Shown: positions 25,667-33,756 of the stretch, in pieces | Layout: each line of letters begins with the position of its first letter | How positions within the stretch are numbered: the stretch's first letter is position 1 | Assembly (NCBI RefSeq): GCF_035975855.1 | Contig: NZ_CP109055.1 | Coordinates: forward strand, 2,976,001-3,040,000 | Length of the DNA stretch: 64,000 nucleotides | Source: Streptomyces sp. NBC_01304 | GTDB taxonomy: Bacteria; Actinomycetota; Actinomycetes; Streptomycetales; Streptomycetaceae | Reading direction: 5' to 3' | Notes under the pieces: generated by a model | Databases searched by the model: none | The model's input: only the letters and a program-made list of their open reading frames with translations | What the model was told of the DNA's origin: nothing | Program-made: the position numbers and the translations under genes

Positions 25667-26319
25667 AGGCGGTACCCCTCGCCGGCGTCGGCGGCGATGA
25701 CATCGGGGCCGCCGAGCTTGGTGCGCAGCCGGCTCACGGTGGCGCGCACCGCGCTGGTCCGCGGGTCGAGATGCTCGTCCCAGATCCGCCGGATCAGCTC
25801 CTTGTGCGGTACGGGGGCGCCGCGTGCCTCCATGAGCAGTTGCAGTACGGCGAACTCCTTGGCGGTGAGCTCGACGGGCCGCCCGTCCACCCGGACCTCG
25901 CGGCGGGCCCGGTCCAGGGCGATGCCCTCGTGCCGCAGGACCGAGGGCGGCAGGGCGGGCACGCGGCGGCTCAACGCCCGGATGCGGGCGACGAGTTCGG
26001 CGAAGTCGAAGGGCTTGGCGAGGTAGTCGTCGGCGCCGAGGTCGGTGAGGCCGTACACCTTGTCCTCGACGGCACCGGCGGCCGTGAGCATCAGGATGCG
26101 GGGCGGGTCCGCCAGCTCGCGCAGCCTGCGGCACACCTCGTCGCCGGTCATCACCGGCAGGTCCCGGTCGAGGACGACCACGTCGTAGTCGTTGAGCAGC
26201 GCGAGGCGCTCGGCGGCGTCGCCGGACACGGCCAGGTCGACGGCGATGGCCTCGCGGCGCAGTCCCGTGGCGATGGTGCGGGCGAGCACGTGGTGGTCCT
26301 CCGCGAGCAGGACCCTCAT
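25660..26319 (-). CDS. OmpR-family response regulator
   Basis: A 219-residue regulator. The receiver domain has the acidic pair in LLAEDHH, phospho-Asp in VVVLDRDLPVM (about 51), Thr in ILMLTAAG and Lys in YLAKPFDFAEL. The C-terminal winged helix ends in the typical SRLRTKLGG and GEGYRLC. The ATG at 26319 is the domain start. An upstream in-frame extension to 26385 only translates the tandem repeat at 26331-26384, so I exclude it. It probably binds direct repeats in the divergent region. Confidence 0.94.
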   Translation of the reverse strand: MRVLLAEDHHVLARTIATGLRREAIAVDLAVSGDAAERLALLNDYDVVVLDRDLPVMTGDEVCRRLRELADPPRILMLTAAGAVEDKVYGLTDLGADDYLAKPFDFAELVARIRALSRRVPALPPSVLRHEGIALDRARREVRVDGRPVELTAKEFAVLQLLMEARGAPVPHKELIRRIWDEHLDPRTSAVRATVSRLRTKLGGPDVIAADAGEGYRLC

Positions 26320-26330
26320 GACGTTTCCAC

Positions 26331-26384
26331 AAGCCTCATGGCGTTCCTCGTATCCCAAAGCCTCATGGCGTTCCTTGTATCCCA
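26331..26384. repeat. Tandem 27-bp direct repeat before the response regulator
   Basis: Units 26331-26357 and 26358-26384 differ at one base; each reads AAGCCTCATGGCGTTCCT- then CGTATCCCA or TGTATCCCA. A CGGATTCC / GGAATCCG inverted pair follows at 26393-26400 and 26424-26431. All lie between the response regulator and the transporter operon, so they are candidate binding sites. OmpR-family regulators often bind direct repeats. Confidence 0.7.
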
Positions 26385-26546
26385 ATCACTTCCGGATTCC
26401 GGGGAGAAAGTCCGGATGATCCGGGAATCCGACCCTTGATTGCCTCAGGGAATCAGGCCCTCGATTACACGCACATAAGGACGGCGTCGGGATCGGGCTC
26501 CCGGCCTTATCTCCCTGCAAAGGCCTCCCTGGTCTTGTTCTGTCCC

Positions 26547-27812
26547 ATGAACTTCGTCAAGCGCGCGGCTCTGAGCCTGCGTGCCCGCAAGGGGAAGACG
26601 GCGCTGTTGTTCGGCATCTTCCTCGTCATCTGCACCCTGCTGACCGGCGGCTTCGTGCTGCGCGACGGCACCGCGCGGCAGGAGGCCGACGCCCGGCGCC
26701 GGATCGGCGTGGACGCCACCGTGAAGGGCGACGAGCTGACGCCCGCGGCGGCGGACCGGCTCGGCCGCTCGCCGCTGGTGCAGCGCTACAACGCGCTGGT
26801 GGAGAGCGGAAGCAGGCCGGCCGGCCTGTCTCCCCTGCCGCCGCGGGCGCCCCGACCCGAGGGGGTGCGCGGCAGGCCGGGCGACGGCGACCTGCGGCTC
26901 ACCGGCGTACGCGAGTCGGATCTGCTGCTCGACTTCGCGGTGGGCCGCAAGAAGATCGTGGACGGCCGGGGCATCACGGCGCGGGACGCGGGACGCAAGG
27001 TGGCCGTCGTGGAGCAGCGCCTGGCCGGGCTCAACAAGGTCAAGGTCGGCGACAGGATCGAGCTCGCCTCCCCGGACGGCAGGCGCAAGGAGATCTTCGA
27101 GGTCGTCGGGCTGTTCGAGGATCCTGCGCCGGAGCCGTTGCGCTGGGTGCCGGTGCGGGACAACCCCGCGCATCAGATCTACGCACCCCGCCGGGCGGTG
27201 TCCGCCCTCGATCCGGCCGCCCCGCTCGAAGAGGCCCTGTTCAAGGTCAAGTCACCTGACCATGCAGAACAGTTGAGGGGCGAGGCCAGGAAGGTCCTCG
27301 GCAAGGGGCCCTTCCGGTTCGACGTCAATTCCAAGGCGTACGAGGACCAGGTCCGGCCCATCCAGCGGATCGGTGTCTTCGCGGACATCGTCGTCTGGCT
27401 GATCTCGTTCGCCGGTGCCGTGGTGCTCGGTCTGATCGTGCTGCTCACCATCCGGGAGCGGCGCGACGAGCTGGGGGTGCTGCTCTCCCTGGGCGAGAAG
27501 AAGTGGCGGCTCATCGGGCAGCACACCGTGGAGGTCGCCGCGGTCGCCGTGCCGGCGCTGGGACTTGCCGCGCTGTGCGGCCTGGCCCTGGCCCAGCCGA
27601 TGGGCGACGCGCTGGTCGACTCGCCGCGTACGGACTCCGCGAGCCGGGCCTGGCAGGCCGAGGCGCCCAGGCCCGCCGAGTTCCGGCTGACGGGCGCCGA
27701 CGCCGGCCGGGTCGCCGGGGTCGGGCTCGGCATCTCGCTGGTCGCCACGGTCGTCCCGGGCATCGGGATTCTCCGTCTGCACCCCCGCTCCATCCTCACC
27801 GCATCCGAGTAA
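26547..27812 (+). CDS. FtsX-like ABC transporter permease (first copy)
   Basis: A 421-residue MacB/FtsX-type permease. TM1 (KTALLFGIFLVICTLLTGGFVL) follows MNFVKRAALSLRARKG. A large extracytoplasmic domain of about 240 residues comes next, then three C-terminal TMs starting at VVWLISFAGAVVLGLIVLLT, with the coupling motif RRDELGVLLSLGEKKWRLI. It is a paralogue of the next gene (matching start MNF.KRA.LSL..RKGKT). Such transporters move peptides, lipids or signals across the envelope rather than small solutes. Confidence 0.93.
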   Translation: MNFVKRAALSLRARKGKTALLFGIFLVICTLLTGGFVLRDGTARQEADARRRIGVDATVKGDELTPAAADRLGRSPLVQRYNALVESGSRPAGLSPLPPRAPRPEGVRGRPGDGDLRLTGVRESDLLLDFAVGRKKIVDGRGITARDAGRKVAVVEQRLAGLNKVKVGDRIELASPDGRRKEIFEVVGLFEDPAPEPLRWVPVRDNPAHQIYAPRRAVSALDPAAPLEEALFKVKSPDHAEQLRGEARKVLGKGPFRFDVNSKAYEDQVRPIQRIGVFADIVVWLISFAGAVVLGLIVLLTIRERRDELGVLLSLGEKKWRLIGQHTVEVAAVAVPALGLAALCGLALAQPMGDALVDSPRTDSASRAWQAEAPRPAEFRLTGADAGRVAGVGLGISLVATVVPGIGILRLHPRSILTASE

Positions 27813-27910
27813 CCGCCGTACGGGCGGACCGACTTCCGAGCCGGTTCGACCCGCCACCTGCCGACACCGAGCAACCGCCCCCTCCCGACATCGAGCAACC
27901 GAAGGCCACC

Positions 27911-29329
27911 ATGAATTTCCTCAAGCGCGCGACCCTGAGTCTCTGGTCGCGCAAGGGCAAGACCCTGATCCTGCTCGCCACGTTCCTCGTCGTCACGACG
28001 ATGGTGCTCGCCGGGGTCCTCATCGGCGACGCCGCCGCACGGGCCGGGCAGGAGGCCAAGCGGAAGGTCGGCGCGGAGGTCGGCCTGAGCATGGACCTGG
28101 GCAAGATGGACATGGGCGCCGGGGGTGGTGGCGAGCAGCAGCTCAGCGCCCCGTCCATCAGCGCGGCCACGCTCGACAAGATGGGCAAGTCGCCCCTCGT
28201 ACGGACGTACAACTACACGTACGTCAACGGCGCGCGTCTCACGGGCGGCATCAAGCCGGTGGTCGGCAGCAAGCCCGATCCGATGGCCGCGGAGGGCTCC
28301 GGATACACCATCGCGCGGGGTGTGCTCGACTCGTCGCTGCTTCCTGAATTCAAGGACGGGAAGGCCGAGTTGGTGTCGGGCGGGCACATCACACCCGACG
28401 ACAAGGACGCGTCCAAGGTCCTCGTCGAGGAACGTCTCGCCAAGCTCAACAAGCTGAAGGTAGGCGACCGGATCAAGCTCGGCGCCAACGACCCGAAGAG
28501 CAAGGACAAGGCCGAGTTCACCATCGCCGGGATCTACCGCGACCCGGCCCCGACCGACCAGCCGAACCCCGAGTACAACTACCTGCCCGGCAACGGTCTG
28601 GTGGCCTCGATCGGCAGCCTGAACACGCTCAACCCGGAGGACGGCAAGGGCGGCGATCTCAAGGTCGGCGCGGGCTCCTTCCTCCTCAACAACCCGGACG
28701 ACCTGGACAAGTTCAAGAAGCTGGCGAAGGACACGGCCGGCTCCGCGCTCGACTCGTTCAAGCTCGACATCAACGACAAGGCCGTCCGTCAGCTGACCGG
28801 GCCCGTCAACAGCATCTCCTCGACGACCCGGGTCGCGATGTGGCTGATCGGCATCGCGGGCGCGGCCGTGCTCGCCCTGCTCACCGCGCTCGCCGTGAAG
28901 CAGCGGCGCAAGGAGTTCGGCGTACTGCTCGCGCTCGGCGAGAAGCGCTGGAAGCTGGTCGGTCAGCAGCTCGCCGAGATCGTGGTCGTGGCGGCGCTCG
29001 CCGTGGGGCTCAGCTCCCTGTTCACCGAGGCGCTCACCCAGCGGGCGGGCAACAGCCTCCTCGGCAGCGAGGCCGCCGAGGCCAAGGCGAAGGCCGACGC
29101 CTGGCAGCCGCCGGCGCCCGGCTCGACCGGCCTGGGCGAAGGGATCGACCCCGCCGACGCGCCGGTCGAGGGCATCGACCCCATCGGCAACCTCACCGTA
29201 CGGCTCGATCCGGCGGCCCTCGCCACCGTCGCCGGCGTCGGCCTCGGCATCGGCCTGCTCGCCACCGCGCTGCCCGCCGCGAGCGTGCTGCGCCTGAACC
29301 CCAAGACGATCCTCACGAAGGGCAAGTGA
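27911..29329 (+). CDS. FtsX-like ABC transporter permease (second copy)
   Basis: A 472-residue paralogue of the preceding permease with the same layout. TM1 follows MNFLKRATLSLWSRKGKT, then a Lys/Asp-rich external domain of about 280 residues, then three C-terminal TMs with the RRKEFGVLLALGEKRWKLV coupling motif. A Gly/Pro/Asp linker (PGSTGLGEGIDPADAPVEGID) sits between TM3 and TM4. The pair may form a heterodimer driven by the following ATPase. Two 17-bp near-repeats (27861, 27885) lie just before this gene. Confidence 0.94.
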   Translation: MNFLKRATLSLWSRKGKTLILLATFLVVTTMVLAGVLIGDAAARAGQEAKRKVGAEVGLSMDLGKMDMGAGGGGEQQLSAPSISAATLDKMGKSPLVRTYNYTYVNGARLTGGIKPVVGSKPDPMAAEGSGYTIARGVLDSSLLPEFKDGKAELVSGGHITPDDKDASKVLVEERLAKLNKLKVGDRIKLGANDPKSKDKAEFTIAGIYRDPAPTDQPNPEYNYLPGNGLVASIGSLNTLNPEDGKGGDLKVGAGSFLLNNPDDLDKFKKLAKDTAGSALDSFKLDINDKAVRQLTGPVNSISSTTRVAMWLIGIAGAAVLALLTALAVKQRRKEFGVLLALGEKRWKLVGQQLAEIVVVAALAVGLSSLFTEALTQRAGNSLLGSEAAEAKAKADAWQPPAPGSTGLGEGIDPADAPVEGIDPIGNLTVRLDPAALATVAGVGLGIGLLATALPAASVLRLNPKTILTKGK

Positions 29330-29334
29330 CCCCG

Positions 29335-30054
29335 ATGACCAGCACCATCGACCAGACCCCCAGCACCGGCCACCCGGCGCTGCGACTGACCGGCGTCAGC
29401 CACACCTACACGGGGCAGCGCCGCCGCACGACCGTGCTCAAGCAGATCGATCTCGACCTGGAACGCGGCACGTTCTACACGATCCTCGGCCCCTCCGGCA
29501 GCGGGAAGACCACCCTCCTCAGCCTGGCCAGCGGCCTGGACGAGCCGACGAAGGGCACCATCCGCTTCGACGGCCGGGACCTCGCGGAGATCGGCCTCGG
29601 CCGCTATCGCAACCGGCATGCCGCGACGATCTTCCAGCAGTACAACCTGCTCACGTACATGACCGCGCTGCAGAACGTCACCACCGCCATGGAGATCACC
29701 GGTACGAGGCCGGCGAGCGGCGGCCGCAGGGCCCGGGCCCTGGAGATCCTGGAGAAGGTCGGCCTCGACGAGGAGATGGCGCGCAGCAATGTGCTGCGGC
29801 TCAGCGGCGGCCAGCAGCAGCGGGTCGCCATCGCCCGCGCGCTCGCCTGCGACGTCGACGTCCTCTTCGCGGACGAGCCGACCGGAAACCTGGACGAGGA
29901 CACCGCGCAGGGGATCATCCGCATCTTCCAGGAGCTCGCCCACGAGCAGCGCAAGTGCGTGGTCGTGGTGACCCATTCCCAGCAGGTCGCGGCGGAGTCC
30001 GACCGGGTGCTGACGCTCCGCAAGGGGAGGCTGACGGTCGCCGCGGGGAAGTAG
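29335..30054 (+). CDS. ABC transporter ATP-binding protein (MacB/LolD type)
   Basis: A 239-residue ATPase. Walker A GPSGSGKTT near 52, Q-loop IFQQYNLL, signature LSGGQQQRVAIARAL, Walker B VDVLFADEPTGNLD and His switch VVVVTHSQ. It follows the second permease by 5 bp. With the two FtsX-type permeases it forms one exporter, next to a divergent two-component system that probably controls it. Confidence 0.96.
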   Translation: MTSTIDQTPSTGHPALRLTGVSHTYTGQRRRTTVLKQIDLDLERGTFYTILGPSGSGKTTLLSLASGLDEPTKGTIRFDGRDLAEIGLGRYRNRHAATIFQQYNLLTYMTALQNVTTAMEITGTRPASGGRRARALEILEKVGLDEEMARSNVLRLSGGQQQRVAIARALACDVDVLFADEPTGNLDEDTAQGIIRIFQELAHEQRKCVVVVTHSQQVAAESDRVLTLRKGRLTVAAGK

Positions 30055-30092
30055 GGCTGTCGCCGCAGGGGGCCAGGGCTGATATCTCGCGG

Positions 30093-30125
30093 CGGGCGGG
30101 GCACCACCCTGCCGTGCCCCGCCCG
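30093..30125 (+). terminator. Hairpin terminator after the FtsX-type ABC operon
   Basis: CGGGCGGGGCA (30093-30103) pairs exactly with 30115-30125 around an 11-nt loop, 39 bp past the ATPase stop. Confidence 0.8.
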
Positions 30126-30187
30126 GCGGGTACGTCCGGAACCCGGGGCCTCCCGGACGTGCTCGCCGTGCTGGCAGACTGGGACGG

Positions 30188-30994
30188 GTGAGCAGCCTGA
30201 ACTCCCCCGCGGACCCCGCCGAGCCCACCGACCCCGTCGAGCCCGTCGGCCCCGCCATCCCCTCCGGCCCCGCCAGCCCCTCCGACCCCGAGGCCGTTCC
30301 GGACAGCCCCTTCCGGCACGAGAACGTCTCGCGCGACGAGGCGCCGCAGTACGTGCTGCCGCTGGTGGTCCACCTGGAGAAGACCGCGCCCCCGGCCCGC
30401 ACCGACGCCCTGGAGACGGCGGCCCGCGCCGTCCTGGTGATGCTCAGCGACGACCGGTCGAACGGGGACGGCGAGTGGGCGCAGACGATGCGCGACTGGC
30501 AGGACGCCCGGATCCGCAAGGTGGTGCGCAGGGCGCGCGGCGCCGAGTGGCGCAAGGCGGCCGCGCTGCCGGGGATCACGGTCACCGGCAAGTCCGCCGA
30601 GGTGCGGGTCTTCCCGCCGGTGCCGCTCGACGGCTGGCCCAAGGAGCTGGCCAAGCTGCAGGTGTCGGGCACCGACCTCGACGACCCTGAGCCGCCCGTC
30701 GCGGCCGACCGCACCCGGCCGGTGCTCTGGATGAGCCCCGATGTCGACATGTCGGCCGGCAAGGCGATGGCGCAGGCCGGCCACGGCGCCCAACTCGCCT
30801 GGTGGGAGCTGTCCGACGAGGAGCGTACGGAGTGGCGCGAGGCCGGATTCCCGCTGGCCGTGCGCACACCCGACGCCGCGCACTGGCGCGAGCTGACCGC
30901 GAGCGGGCTGCCGGTGGTGCGCGACGCGGGCTTCACGGAGATCGCGCCGGGCTCCTGCACGGTCGTCGCCGACCACCCGGCGCTGCGGCGATGA
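30188..30994 (+). CDS. Peptidyl-tRNA hydrolase (Pth2)-like protein
   Basis: A 268-residue protein. Residues 1-45 are a Pro/Asp-rich disordered lead. The C-terminal third has the PTH2 signature: VLWMSPDVDMSAGKAMAQAG then HGAQLAW near 185-205, and a GFTEIAPGSCTVVADHP strand. PTH2 enzymes release peptides from tRNA; the long N-terminal domain suggests a specialised version. GTG start without a clear ribosome site; a CAGACT hexamer ends 8 bases upstream, suggesting a leaderless message. Its stop overlaps the TetR start (ATGA). Confidence 0.85.
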   Translation: MSSLNSPADPAEPTDPVEPVGPAIPSGPASPSDPEAVPDSPFRHENVSRDEAPQYVLPLVVHLEKTAPPARTDALETAARAVLVMLSDDRSNGDGEWAQTMRDWQDARIRKVVRRARGAEWRKAAALPGITVTGKSAEVRVFPPVPLDGWPKELAKLQVSGTDLDDPEPPVAADRTRPVLWMSPDVDMSAGKAMAQAGHGAQLAWWELSDEERTEWREAGFPLAVRTPDAAHWRELTASGLPVVRDAGFTEIAPGSCTVVADHPALRR

Positions 30995-31635
30995 GCTCGC
31001 CACGGGTCGACGGCCGGGTCGAGCGGGGCAATCGCACCCGCCGTCTGGTGCTGCGCCGCACCGTCGACATCGCCTCGGTCGAAGGTCTTGAGGCCCTGTC
31101 GGTGGGACGGCTCGCGACCGAGCTCGGGCTGAGCAAGAGCGGGGTGTTCGCGCTTTTCGGCTCCAAGGAGGAGCTCCAACTGGCCACGATCCGGGCCGCG
31201 TCGAGGATCTTCGCCGACGAGGTGCTCGCACCGATGGACGGCATCCCCGCCGGAGTCGCGCGCCTTGCCCACCTGTGCGAGGGCTGGCTCCGCTATTCGC
31301 AGGGCCGGGTGTTTCCCGGGGGCTGCTTCTTCTCCGCGGTGATGGCCGAGTTCGACGCCCGTGAGGGCCCGGTGCACGACGCCCTCGTGCAGTCGCTGGC
31401 CATTTGGATGGCGTACATGGAGGGGTGTGCGGTCGATGCCCGTACGGCCGGCGAACTGCACGCCGACACCGATCCGGCGCAGCTGGCCTTCGAGTTGGTG
31501 GCGCTGATGGAGACGGCCAACGCGCACTCGCTGCTGAACTCGGAGACGACACCGTACGACCGGGCGCGGACCGGCATCACGTCGAGGCTGCGCGCGACGG
31601 CGACGGATTCCGCACTGGTGCCCCAAACCTCCTGA
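30991..31635 (+). CDS. TetR-family transcriptional regulator
   Basis: A 214-residue repressor. The N-terminal helix-turn-helix is VGRLATELGLSKSGVFALFGSKEELQL (about 40-66). The C-terminal ligand domain (CEGWLRYSQGRVFPGGCFFSAVMAEFD) resembles the YcdC/TetR_C groups. It is coupled to the Pth2-like gene by an ATGA overlap. Palindromes in the 76-bp gap to the next gene (31657-31673 and CGATCG at 31686) are likely targets. Confidence 0.92.
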   Translation: MSSPRVDGRVERGNRTRRLVLRRTVDIASVEGLEALSVGRLATELGLSKSGVFALFGSKEELQLATIRAASRIFADEVLAPMDGIPAGVARLAHLCEGWLRYSQGRVFPGGCFFSAVMAEFDAREGPVHDALVQSLAIWMAYMEGCAVDARTAGELHADTDPAQLAFELVALMETANAHSLLNSETTPYDRARTGITSRLRATATDSALVPQTS

Positions 31636-31656
31636 TACGTACGCCTGTTGAAGCTC

Positions 31657-31705
31657 GTTTCGAGTCGAGAAACAACTAGCACGACCGATCGTTTAGTTTT
31701 ATGCT
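31657..31705 (+). promoter_or_regulatory. Candidate TetR-controlled leaderless promoter
   Basis: An inverted repeat GTTTC-N7-GAAAC (31657-31673) and a CGATCG core (31686-31691) precede TATGCT (31700-31705), which ends 7 bases before the ATG at 31712. The spacing suits a leaderless transcript with operators over the -35 region. Confidence 0.5.
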
Positions 31706-31711
31706 CACCGC

Positions 31712-32161
31712 ATGAGCAATCGACCCACGCCCCCGCGACTGCTGCGCTCCCGCTGGCGCTCCGGCCCCGTACCGCTGTCCCTGTGCCCCGTCGTCGTGAG
31801 CGTCACCGACTTCACCGCGACGAGCCACCCGCAGGCGGCCGCGATAGCCCTCGCGGGACTGCGCCTGCGCCGCACCTGGCCCCGGACTCCGGGCGCGCTC
31901 GGCATGTGGCTGTGGGCCGACGTGGCGGGCCGGCGCTCGGGGTCGGTGAGCGTGTGGAACGACGAGGTCGCGCTCAAGGAGTTCGTGGGCCGCCCCGACC
32001 ACATCGAAGTCGTACGGGCCCACCGGGGGCGCGGCACGATGCGCGCCCTCACCTGGGAGGCCGAGGACTTCGATCCGGACGCGGTGTGGTTCCGGGCCCG
32101 CGCCCTGCTCACCGGCACAACCGACTGGCCGCACGGCCTCGTTCGCCTGGAGGACGCATGA
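31712..32161 (+). CDS. Hypothetical protein, dimeric alpha/beta-barrel (DUF3291/ABM-like)
   Basis: A 149-residue cytoplasmic protein with two similar alternating strand-helix halves (CPVVVSVTDFTATS and GSVSVWNDEVALKEFVG). This resembles the monooxygenase-like ABM/DUF3291 dimeric ferredoxin fold. Its ATG has no ribosome site but a -10-type hexamer at leaderless distance. Its stop overlaps the next gene by ATGA. Together with that gene and the upstream TetR it may be a small detoxification unit. Activity unproven. Confidence 0.75.
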   Translation: MSNRPTPPRLLRSRWRSGPVPLSLCPVVVSVTDFTATSHPQAAAIALAGLRLRRTWPRTPGALGMWLWADVAGRRSGSVSVWNDEVALKEFVGRPDHIEVVRAHRGRGTMRALTWEAEDFDPDAVWFRARALLTGTTDWPHGLVRLEDA

Positions 32162-32772
32162 CGAACTTCGTCGAGCTCGACCGCATCGCCGCAACGGAAA
32201 CGCTCCGCCTCGTACGCGGCGCCGACACGGCCGGAAAGGAGGTCTGGGACCGGCCCACCCCTTGCGCCGGCTGGACCCTGCTCCACCTCGTCGCGCACAT
32301 GACGGCGCAGAACCACGGTTTCGCGGCCGCCGCACGGGGCGAGGGCGGACTGCCCGCGCACTGGCGGGTGCGGGACATCCGCGTCGATCCCGCGCTCGCC
32401 CACACGGAATCCGTGGCGGCGCTCATCGTGCCGTTCGCCGAAGCGGGCGGCACCGAGCGGGAGTTCGTCCTGCCCGAGCTGGGCCGCGCCTTCCCCGGCC
32501 GGGTCGCCGTGTCGTTCCACTTCCTCGATCTCGCGGTGCACTCCTGGGATGTCGCCCGCACCCTGGACACCGAGGTCCAACTCCCGGACGACGTATGGGA
32601 GTCGGCCCTCCGGGTGGCACGTCGCGTTCCGGCGGACGAGCAGACCCGCGGCCCCAGTGGCTCCTTCGCCCCCGTCCGGCCGACGCCCGCGAGCGCGACA
32701 CCCATGGAGGAGACACTGACCCTCCTCGGCCGCGAGCCCCACTGGACTCCGCACACCGCGGCCGCCCACTGA
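32158..32772 (+). CDS. DinB / mycothiol-dependent maleylpyruvate isomerase-like protein (TIGR03086-like)
   Basis: A 204-residue four-helix-bundle enzyme candidate. The N-terminal motif WDRPTPCAGWTLLHLVAHMTAQN supplies the first metal His. The later helix FHFLDLAVHSWDVARTL supplies the second His/Asp set. Actinobacterial members use a metal and often mycothiol for thiol transfer or isomerisation. It is coupled to the preceding ABM-like gene (ATGA). Substrate unknown. Confidence 0.85.
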   Translation: MTNFVELDRIAATETLRLVRGADTAGKEVWDRPTPCAGWTLLHLVAHMTAQNHGFAAAARGEGGLPAHWRVRDIRVDPALAHTESVAALIVPFAEAGGTEREFVLPELGRAFPGRVAVSFHFLDLAVHSWDVARTLDTEVQLPDDVWESALRVARRVPADEQTRGPSGSFAPVRPTPASATPMEETLTLLGREPHWTPHTAAAH

Positions 32773-32822
32773 ACTCCCACGCCTCCCTGAACAGTTGATG
32801 CTTCCCGTACGTACCCCTGGAT

Positions 32823-32870
32823 ACGGTCGACCGTCACGGCTACCACCAAGTACGCTGAACGGCCGTTCAG
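32823..32870 (+). promoter_or_regulatory. Promoter with two palindromes before the first DUF4142 gene
   Basis: ACGGTCGACCGT (32823-32834) and CTGAACGGCCGTTCAG (32855-32870) are perfect palindromes. TACGCT (32851-32856) could be a -10, so one dyad would cover the -35 and the other the start site. GGGAGG precedes the TTG start at 32893. Confidence 0.5.
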
Positions 32871-32892
32871 TTGCCCGCTCCCGGGAGGCACC

Positions 32893-33636
32893 TTGCTGCG
32901 ACGCGTCAACGGAACGACTCTCCTCATCGCGGCCCTCGTCGCCACGCTCGGCGCCCTCGCCTTCCCCGTGTGGTCGTACGCCGACCGCTCGGGGACCGGC
33001 GAGGCCAACGTCGACGCGGGCACCGTCAACACCCAGTGGGGCCCGCTCACCGCCGCCGACCGCGACCTGGTGGTCAAGGTCAGACTCGCGGGCCTGTGGG
33101 AGCTCCCGGCCGGCCAGCAGGCCATCGAGCGCGCGCCGACCAAGGCGGTCAAGGAGGCCGGCGACCACCTCGTGGCCGGCCACACCGACCTCGACCAGCG
33201 GGTCCGCGCCGTGGCCGCCCAGCTCAACATGGAACTGCCGAACCAGCCGACCGCCCAGCAGCAGGGCTGGCTCCGCGAACTGACCGAGGCGAGCGGGGCG
33301 ACGTACGAGGAGAAGTTCGCGAACATCCTGCGCAACGCGCACGGAAAGGTCTTCGCGCTCGTCGCCCAGATCCGGCACACCACCCGCAACTCGCTGGTCC
33401 GGCAGCTCGCGAGCGACGCCAACCAGACCGTGCTCGACCACATCACCATGCTCGAGAACACCGGCCGGGTGGACTTCGACGCCCTCGCCCGGGAGGCGGC
33501 CGGGCAGACCACGGCCAGCCCGACCGGCCCCGCGCCGCCGTCCGGAAAGTCCCCGCAGAGCCCGGTCCCGGCCACACCCAGCGGCGACACGTCCTTCACC
33601 TCCCGGCCCTCTCCCTCCAGCGCCCCCGCGCCCTGA
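32893..33636 (+). CDS. DUF4142-type exported protein (first copy)
   Basis: A 247-residue protein. One N-terminal hydrophobic segment (LLIAALVATLGALAFPVW) acts as signal or anchor. A helical domain (about 50-190) follows, with KVRLAGLWELPAGQQAIER, EAGDHLVAGHTDLDQRVR and ANQTVLDHITMLENTG, which I assign to the DUF4142 ferritin-like helical bundle. The last 45 residues are Pro/Ser/Thr-rich. TTG start with GGGAGG. It lies 120 bp before the DUF692 enzyme gene and is about 60% like the copy at 36533. Role unknown; the His/Asp pairs could bind metal. Confidence 0.85.
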   Translation: MLRRVNGTTLLIAALVATLGALAFPVWSYADRSGTGEANVDAGTVNTQWGPLTAADRDLVVKVRLAGLWELPAGQQAIERAPTKAVKEAGDHLVAGHTDLDQRVRAVAAQLNMELPNQPTAQQQGWLRELTEASGATYEEKFANILRNAHGKVFALVAQIRHTTRNSLVRQLASDANQTVLDHITMLENTGRVDFDALAREAAGQTTASPTGPAPPSGKSPQSPVPATPSGDTSFTSRPSPSSAPAP

Positions 33637-33756
33637 AACCTCAAATGAACCTCTGAACGTCCCCCTCAGTGGGTTCGACGGCCTCCGCCGGGGCCAAGAC
33701 CACTTCACGCACAGCGTCGTGCCGTACAGATCCATGCACGGTGAGGAGGGGGACAT

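Noticed and set aside
24494..26026. A 510-codon open frame on the plus strand opposite the histidine kinase and response regulator
   Set aside because: It is the antisense shadow of two clear genes in high-GC DNA. It lacks domains and its composition is the complement pattern of the real frames.
26331..26384. Possible CRISPR-like repeat
   Set aside because: There are only two directly abutting units with no spacers and no cas genes. It is a tandem duplication.
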